Below are positions 57,276 through 64,000 of a stretch of 64,000 bases of DNA, in pieces (positions within the stretch are counted from its first letter, which is position 1; the number at the start of each line of letters is the position of its first letter). The stretch lies in contig CM119264.1 in assembly GCA_051294375.1 (NCBI GenBank), forward strand, positions 19,847,590 to 19,911,589, in the 5' to 3' direction. A program made the position numbers and the translations under genes. The notes under the pieces were generated by a model. The model saw only the letters and a list, made by a program, of their open reading frames with translations, was not told where the DNA came from and searched no databases. Source of the stretch: Paraspadella gotoi. Lineage: Eukaryota > Chaetognatha.

Positions 57276-58710
57276 TTTTATTAAAGATTCTGATTCTTCA
57301 TAAAAATTTAGATAAAAAATATAAAATATGTTATTAAATATTTTAATGTTTTCAATATCAAAAATGGAAAAAACGGTCAAAATTATCTACTTTTTTACGC
57401 TCTGTAGTAAAAACTATTATATGATAAAAATTTTTAGTCATTTTTCGCAGCTTTACCTCAAAATATCATAAAACTTATTTTACAAAAGTTTTTTTTTCGG
57501 TGAATCCGAAACTGTTCTTTAATTTCAAAAAAATATTTAAATTTTATGATTTTATAAGGATATTACTTTAAAGAAAATTCAATTAATGATACTGTTATGC
57601 ACATTTTTTTTGAAAAGAGGCTTAATTATTTTTTATCACATATAAAAAGGCAGCAAAAAACATTGTTCCATCGATCAATGTTTTCATCACTCAACCTTAC
57701 TGTTCATGATCAACTATTCGAATTCTGATCGGCAACCTTAACTACGCCTTAATAAGCAGATATGTTTTGACTCTAATGCGAGTCTTCATCAGCGCACTGA
57801 TGAGGACTCGCATTAGAGTCAATACATGTTTGCTTAAAATAAAATTAATAAATATTTAATGAGTCTTTTTAAAAAGAAGTTAAAATAGTTTAAAAAGAGG
57901 GTTAAAATAGTTTTTAAATTCTTTTCATTGAAGCCAACAAGCCAACAAGCCGAAACATGTCCGTCTCTTAAAAAAATTGTTGTATTAATTTCACAAATAC
58001 TTTGCCTTCTCTAAAATAAAAAAAAACGAAAAGAAAGGATTATCGCAAAATTTTTATTAAAGATTCTGATTCTTCATAAAAATTTAGATAAAAAATATAA
58101 AATATGTTATTAAATATTTTAATGTTTTCAATATCAAAAATGGAAAAAACGGTCAAAATTATCTACTTTTTTACGCTCTGTAGTAAAAACTATTATATGA
58201 TAAAAATTTTTAGTCATTTTTCGCAGCTTTACCCTCAAAATATCATAAAACTTATTTTACAAAAGTTTTTTTTTTCGGTGAATCCGAAACTGTTCTTTAA
58301 TTTCAAAAAAATATTTAAATTTTATGATTTTATAAGGATATTACTTTAAAGAAAATTCAATTAATGATACTGTTATGCACATTTTTTTTTGAAAAGAGGC
58401 TTAATTATTTTTTATCACATATAAAAAGGCAGCAAAAAACATTGTTCCATCGATCAATGTTTTCATCACTCAACCTTACTGTTCATGATCAACTATTCGA
58501 ATTCTGATCGGCAACCTTAACTACGCCTTAATAAGCAGACATGTTTTGACTCTAATGCGAGTCTTCATCAGCGCACTGATGAGGACTCGCATTAGAGTCA
58601 ATACATGTTTGCTTAAAATAAAATTAATAAATATTTAATGAGTCTTTTTAAAAAGAAGTTAAAATAGTTTAAAAAGAGGGTTAAAATAGTTTTTAAATTC
58701 TTTTCATTGA
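57155..58710 (+). repeat. Tandem duplication of ~778 bp
   Basis: 57171-57931 recurs at 57948-58710 almost identically, with homopolymer-length differences. Each unit contains a second F-family palindrome with motif GCTGATGA-A, stem GACTC/GAGTC (57758-57832 and the equivalent 58535-58610). Frames such as 58104-58349 are not genes. Confidence 0.85.
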
Positions 58711-58802
58711 TGAAAAAATGGTTTCAACAATATATAGTTTTTTTATTATTGCGATAACAGCTAAAAAACTTTATAAACATAAAAGAATCATAATTTTTGC
58801 AG

Positions 58803-59050
58803 CATTGCCTAATTGGTATGATGAAAACGACTCTGACATTGAGTTTACTTCTGAATTACCAGAATATAATTTACCAGAGAAAAGAGAAAAGACAAAATTA
58901 AATGTATTTGACAAAAAAGAACCAAAAGATAATGCCAAGAAAATAAAACCTGTGATTACCGAAGTTTCTGACTGGAAAAAGTTGAATAAGTCTCAAGAAA
59001 TTACTGAACAGAATTCAATAAAATTATGCTGGGCACAGGGAAAAATTCAG
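58803..59050 (+). pseudogene. Alpha exon A3, frameshifted
   Basis: Acceptor TTTTTGCAG, 248 nt. It opens ALPNWYDENDSD and keeps LPEYNLPEKREKTKL, KKEPKDNAKK and ITEVSDWKKLN. One A fewer than A1 in TTCAATAAAATT shifts the last dozen codons to SIKLCWAQGK. The donor GTAAAA is retained but the phase is wrong. Confidence 0.7.
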
Positions 59051-59184
59051 GTAAAATCAGTTTTTTTCAATTACTATATAGTATAATAAAAGTAAAAACA
59101 ATTTTATGTAATGTGTTTAATAAAAGATTTAATGTTCCTTCTTTTCACTTAACAATACCTATAATAATACATATTGTCTTAAAG

Positions 59185-59406
59185 ATGATGACGAATTTCC
59201 AGATATGCAATTTTCAAAAAAAATTAATAAGGTAGATGAGTTTAGATCTGATTATGATAATCTTAAACCTTGGAATAAAGAAGAACAATCAGCTGAGAAA
59301 AAAGAAAATGATAATATTTCCCTCCTAAAGATGAAAAAGTTAACTGACAAAAAATGTATTGATTCACGCTTACCAGAAGAAGATATTTCTACTAATTTAA
59401 CAAAAG
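59185..59406 (+). CDS. PEVK-like beta exon B3
   Basis: 222 nt, phase 1 on both sides, 74 open codons: DDEFPDMQFSKKIN, DEFRSDYDNLKPWNKEEQ, KMKKLTDKKCIDSRLPEED, TNLTKG. It has one lysine codon fewer than B1. The acceptor is CTTAAAG where B1 has CTTATAG, a weaker site. The partner A3 is frameshifted, so if the bases are right the two may be skipped together or B3 spliced alone. Confidence 0.6.
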
Positions 59407-61109
59407 GTAATATGCCCAGAACAAAAAAGAGATAGCATTATACTTTGTAAAATTTAACTAATTTTTATGAGAACTATGGAATGGGTTCTGACTTAAAACT
59501 TGCCCTCATAGGAAAAAATACTATTTCCTTTGATAATTTGTACTTAACAATATCTATAAAAAAATTAGTTTAATAAATCCTTTAATTAGTTCATGTTTAG
59601 CTTAAGTCAGCTACGCGTTCATAAAGTATACATTTCCATGGATCCTTCCAAAGCTAAGTAGCTGATAATGATAAAGTCTTTACATTAATGGTACTATTGT
59701 ATAAATAATGAGTTGAGACAGATGGAATATTGATCATAAGTGCTGTTGGGCGTTATATTTAATTCACCCCACACTGCATAATCCAAATAAATTGTGATAC
59801 TGCCCTAAGGCCAAAATTCAATGAAATCATATTAAAAAAAATCTTACTACATACCTGTAATCTAGTAAATTATGCTGTCTAAATAACTAAATGAATAGTT
59901 GTACCAATTTCATAAAATTAAGCTCCTTTTATTTTGATGCTAGGGCGGAGTACAATATAGTATTCCCCAATCTAATAATTTTCATACAATTGAAACATTC
60001 TTTTAAATATTGTACCACTTCATAGATAAGGAAGCCAGGTACTCTGAGAGTGAATAAATGAGACAGAGAGAGTCTTGATTGACAGCTTGTAGGGAGCTGT
60101 TATGTTATTATCTTGTAAGAGTGATAGAGACCTTAAACTACCAAAACCTGTCCAAAGTCAGGGTCAAGATAGCTTATTTATTAAATGAATGGATAATTTT
60201 CTATTAGTTGTACCATTTTCATTTCATACATCAATGGTTTTATAAGTGTGGGACGTAATCCCGGTAATTATATGGTACTTCAACTTCAAGTTTAAGATAT
60301 ATAATTGTAAAAAAGTATCTGTTTTATATTGCTTGCTATGCAGTTTTGGCTTATGCTAGAAATTCGAATTTTTAGTTGATATTTTCTTTTAAGGTATTCT
60401 AATAATCCCACATGGTATAAATTTTTTTTTTTTTAATTTTTTTAAATTTAAAAAAAAATTTCTGATCACAAACTTTGATGCTTAATACAGTGTTTTTCCC
60501 TTACAAATGTTTAGATGAAGTACTTTAGGATAAGAATATATTTGGATTATTACATATATTAGTCTACTCTGCAGTAATAATTTGCTTAAGCTATAAAAAA
60601 TTGTAGTATTAATATTTATATTAATACAATAATACTTAGAATGACCTTTGGTCTTGGATTTTTAGTTTGAGAAATCCTTAACAGAACTCTTTCAATACCA
60701 AAATATAAAAATCTCTTTAGTTGCTCTTTGTAACTTCTGTAGAAGTGCGAATATAATTAATTTTCAATCATTCCAGCAAGGAGCAAACATGACTCCTGGT
60801 TATCATTTCTTGAGATATAAAAAAGTAAACAATTTCATAAAATAGTTCAACATGTTGAAGGATCAATAAGGGGGCAACATTCAAGTCAAAACCTTGTACA
60901 TCATATATTTGTGTTAAAATATTCATATTTATGTTGATTCTCGTTTTAAGATTATAACTTGGGTTATGTCCATAGATTTATATTTATATAAAATGTGTAA
61001 ACTATATATTAAAAATTTTTTAAACAAAATTGACCTAATCATCATCATTTAAATGTTATAAACTAATTAAGAAAAAGTGAGTTTTATTTAAATGACAAAA
61101 CATGTCTTT
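59407..61109. repeat. A-B block, copy 3, downstream intron
   Basis: Diverged homologue of 34869-36840 without the TTAA MITE (empty site near 60594). A stretch at about 59885-60300 is absent from copies 1 and 2. No exon is seen. Confidence 0.6.
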
Positions 61110-61776
61110 CATTTGGTGCTTTAAACACAATTGAGAGAAAGAAACAATATTTTAAATTATATTTACGCAAAATTTACTTTTGATATTAATTATATTTTGT
61201 ATTGACAAATATGTATTTATGAGCTTTAAATTTGAGTTAAAGTAATTCTTAAAATTTTCAAAATTATAATCTTATTAAAATTTAATCATTGGTTGAAATT
61301 AGGTTGCTAACTACTACAAATACAATGTTTATAAAGAGGAATGGCGGATCAAAGGCAATCATGGAAAAGTCAGATTGTATTTTCTAGGCTTGTGATTAGT
61401 CAAGGAGTTTTCCACATTGACAAATAATTGGGTGGCGATTACATTGGGTATTGGAGTGGTCGACCTGTTGATCCGATTCCATTCCATTTAGGTTCCATTG
61501 CTCCTGAGATGATCAAGTCTTCCACCAAAATTAATTAAATTCTATTTCTGATGTAAAGAATGAAATAATTTAATGTTTCTATGTACCAATTACAATTACA
61601 ATTAACTTATTAGCAGGATTGACGTCCTTTGCTCAAACTTGCTTTTATCAGTTTTAGTCAATAACTTTCATAGTTTGATTTAAATTTCCATTTTAAACCA
61701 AATATATTTTTTTAAATTTGAAATAAAAATATAAAATAATTTTTCCTTTTCCTTTTACCTAACTTCTATACTCACA
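61110..61776. repeat. Z block 4, upstream intron
   Basis: Parallel to 42110-42540, including the coding-like fragment at 61428-61540. An R1 terminal fragment (GACGTCCTTTGCTCAAACTT) lies near 61620. The segment with the minus-strand frame is missing. Confidence 0.55.
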
Positions 61777-61966
61777 TCCACATTACCAAAATATGATCTC
61801 TCAGTTAAAGGAGAAGAGTTGGAAAAATTTGAAAAAAAAGTAAATGAAACACCTAAAAAAATACCATTGAACATTCCTGGAACTGATGGCGAAAAAATTA
61901 AAAAAACAAATGAGAAGACTAAAACCCCTACAATGGATGTAATAACTAGCAAATTTAAAAAATCAG
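61777..61966 (+). pseudogene. Alpha exon Z4, truncated at the 5' end
   Basis: Open and recognisable: STLPKYDLSVKGEELEKFE, TPKKIPLNIPG, KKTNEKTKTPTMDV, FKKSG, with donor GTAAAG in phase 1. The usual CTTTTTCAG acceptor and the first ~18 codons are gone, and no AG is seen in the preceding 60 bp of pyrimidine-rich sequence. It is either a dead exon or uses a distant acceptor. Confidence 0.6.
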
Positions 61967-62069
61967 GTAAAGTAAACTAAAGAAATCTGAATAATCAATA
62001 GTTCTATACACAATACACAAGCACCAATTCTATTTTTAAATTTATCTTTTAAAAATTGGATATTCATAG

Positions 62070-62288
62070 GATCCAATGAATTACTTGGTATGAAATTAAC
62101 AAAACAACTTAAAGAGCCAGAAGATAATATGTCAAGTGGAATTCTTCTTAAACCTTGGGAAAATGAAAAAGATACGGAATCAGATGAAAAAGAATTACAA
62201 GCAACAAATGAGAATGAAAAAATGAAATTCCCGGAAAAAGAAAATAAAAAACTTCATGTAGCAGAACAAGAAAAATTATCATCAAAAG
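62070..62288 (+). CDS. PEVK-like beta exon W2
   Basis: Acceptor TATTCATAG, 219 nt, phase 1 in. It encodes GSNELLGMKLTKQLKEPED, LLKPWENEKDTESDEKE, MKFPEKENKK, EQEKLSSKG. It is intact relative to W1. The right edge is ambiguous: a weak donor GTTAAA follows the split Gly codon as in W1, but if unspliced the frame reads GG-T then TAA and the protein would end here. The weak donor is shared by both W copies, so I favour splicing. Confidence 0.6.
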
Positions 62289-62359
62289 GTTAAATTACTA
62301 ATTTAAAATTAAGTTTTGACTTTTACAAAAAATCAAAACATTTCAGAATGTTTTAGATA

Positions 62360-62687
62360 AAGATTACAGTTGGGAGTACAGGTACAATATTTTAATTCAT
62401 GACCAATATTTTGATCCATTGGAGTGATCATCTTCAGGGCTAAATAAAAAGGTAAATAGAGCAAAAAAAAGAAGAGAGAGACAGAGTGAGTGACCAAAAT
62501 AAGGGATTAATCCCTCCACCCCTCCTTGTTTTTAAAGTCATTGTCCACGTCCTGGGCCACAGTCTCGGCGCCTTATCCACAAAGCCTCTTCAACCTACTC
62601 ATTTGGCCCTGAAGATGATCTGTCCAATGGATCGAAATTTTGGTCACGAATGAAAATATTTTACCTGTACTCCCAAGTGTAATCTTA
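62360..62687. mobile_element. H-family hairpin TIR element, copy 3 (complete)
   Basis: About 75-bp inverted ends, AAGATTACAGTTGGGAGTAC on the left and its near complement on the right, through CATGACCAATATTTTGATCC. The inner hairpin segment reads CTGAAGATGATCTGTCC then AATGGATCGAAATTTT. Confidence 0.75.
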
Positions 62688-62700
62688 ATCTAATTCATTA

Positions 62701-63275
62701 CTATCTAGGAAAAAAGTATATAACATTTTTAATAACAGATATCTACTCGAAAACTTGTTTGATTTAAAAAAAATCAGAATGTTTTCAAATTTACATTAAA
62801 TTTTTTTTCAGTAGCTTCCCTCTTTTTTTTTGTAGGTCAAATCGTTTAGAAGTTAGAGGCAAAAAAATATTGTTACTTCAAATGAAAAGTGTTGAAAAAA
62901 ATCATATTTAATTTTCCACCATTTTTGGTATTTAGTTATTTGTTTTTTATTTCGAATAGAGTTAATTATTTTTTTTTAATTTGGTAATGCTGAAGGCCTT
63001 GCACCTTTTCTTGGTTCAAAAATGTACTATTATAGCTCTGAGAAAAGAGGGAAAGATGCGCAACAATAACATCGGGGCTAAAAAAATTGCATTAAAGATG
63101 TAGAAAAATATTTCACTGTCATACCTCAATTTCCTGTATGAGAGCATGCCCAGATGAATGCAGGCAGTAGTCAATGCCGAGGAAGAGCATACCAAATATT
63201 AAGAATGTTTTACCCATGTTTTGTGTACTTTTTATTGAATTAATGAATTATGTTATATACTTTTTTCCTAGATAG
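62701..63275 (+). mobile_element. Tc1-like element, 575 bp, internally deleted
   Basis: The inverted ends are CTATCTAGGAAAAAAGTATA and its complement, flanked by TA on each side. The paralogous intron tail at 48895-48911 lacks it. It contains the transposase C-terminus described next, so it is a deletion derivative of an autonomous Tc1-like transposon. Confidence 0.85.
63140..63202 (+). pseudogene. Tc1-like transposase C-terminal fragment
   Basis: The frame reads ESMPR, a stop, then MQAVVNAEEEHTKY and TAA. Tc1-family DDE transposases characteristically end with SMPRR, LQAVI and GGHTKY, which identifies it. The catalytic DDE region is absent and the in-frame TGA confirms decay. Confidence 0.8.
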
Positions 63276-63700
63276 TATCTTGGTACATGTGATGACTCTC
63301 AAAGAATTTCATATTTTTACCCTTTTTTTTTCTATCAATTTTTTTCTGAAAAATTATTTATTTTGTGAGAGTATCTTCTTATTGAAAAGAACATATTTCA
63401 ATAGCAATACCCCAATATTCTAAAATTTGAACAATCCTTTTGAATACTTTAAAATTTTTTTTTTTTTTTAAATAAAATAAAATCTCACTTCATCATTCAA
63501 TGTATTTTATTTTAATTTTTTTATGCTAAAAAAGTTCACTGCAATGAAAAAAACTACCTTAATACTGAAAATGTTTTAAAAATTAAGATCTAAAATTAAT
63601 GCAATAACCTAAACTGGTTATAAAGGCGGGTCAAAATTTATACCTTTGTATCATTAAGAATTCTGTAATACACAATTAATTTATCCATTCTATATATATA
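63276..63700. repeat. Duplicated Z-block intron tail, copy 3
   Basis: Continues the intron tail interrupted by the Tc1-like element, then ends at TATATATATA, the target of the next element. Confidence 0.65.
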
Positions 63701-64000
63701 CTATCTAGGAAAAAAGTAAATAAAAGACTTATGTATGTATGTTTTATTTGTTTTCTGTACTGAATCAACCTTGTTACATTCGAATAAAAACATTGTTAAA
63801 AATTTATTTATTTAATAAACAATATATAAAACTTGGGTAAGACATTATCAATATTTGGTATGCCCTCCCTGAGCTTTAATATGGATGTTGTGCGTCTTTC
63901 CCTCTTTTCTGATATCTATAATAGCACTTTTTTGAACCAAAAAAATTGCAATGCCTTTAGCTTGCCAATTTAAAATTAAATAACTAACTCTATTTGAAAT
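63701..64000 (-). mobile_element. Second Tc1-like element, cut by window edge
   Basis: It starts with the same end CTATCTAGGAAAAAAGTAAA after a TA, in opposite orientation to the first. It shares GGTTCAAAAAAGTGCTATTA (minus strand) with 63015-63040. Its other end lies beyond 64000. Confidence 0.75.
63848..63886 (-). pseudogene. Tc1-like transposase C-terminus, second copy
   Basis: Minus strand IHIKAQGGHTKY then TGA, the standard Tc1 transposase ending. Only about a dozen codons remain before the sequence departs from the transposase, so the catalytic part is deleted. Confidence 0.75.

Overview
This is AT-rich, intron-rich, repeat-laden eukaryotic DNA, almost certainly from an invertebrate animal. 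Intracellular I-set immunoglobulin (Ig) exons of the titin/twitchin/obscurin kind point to a metazoan muscle-type protein. TTAGGG-like degenerate repeats inside one transposon hint weakly at a lineage with TTAGGG telomeres rather than an insect-type TTAGG one. I cannot name the species.

One gene accounts for all the convincing coding sequence. It is on the + strand and runs off both ends. I can place 17 exons or exon relics: two Ig pairs (9145-9760 and 17303-18141), a 63-nt linker exon (20432-20494), one giant 4482-nt exon (22971-27452), then many short Lys/Glu/Pro-rich PEVK-like exons (31955-62288). Every intact exon starts and ends in phase 1, so any exon can be skipped or duplicated without a frameshift. 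The giant exon carries three copies of a ~115-125-residue domain I do not recognise. The PEVK-like part grew by duplicating a two-exon cassette (alpha exon starting ALP, beta exon starting with Gly) plus a 156-nt X exon. Intact copies are X1, A1, B1, Z2, Z3, X2, B3 and W2. Copies A2, B2, Z1, W1 and A3 are frameshifted, nearly all at A homopolymers, and Z4 lacks a visible acceptor. They are either decaying exons or uncorrected base errors.

The rest is introns full of mobile elements. They include three tRNA-type SINE families, a Tc1-like transposon pair with recognisable transposase C-termini, hAT-like elements with 8-9 bp target duplications, a TTAA-flanked MITE, two TA-flanked TIR elements, and a foldback family carrying a covarying hammerhead-like RNA motif. 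There is also an abundant family (R1) with internal tandem arrays and minisatellites. Because the introns are themselves duplicated, several insertions have an empty paralogous site in the same window, which dates them against the exon duplications. A 4.34-kb block (32989-37327 / 37346-41687) is repeated almost identically, and there are two N gaps, so false assembly duplication must be considered.

Layout: 1-9.1 kb repeats; 9.1-18.1 kb Ig pairs with a 7.5-kb intron; 18-23 kb repeats and linker exon; 23-27.5 kb giant exon; 27.5-32 kb repeats; 32-62.3 kb duplicated PEVK-like cassettes among repeats; 62.3-64 kb hairpin and Tc1-like elements.
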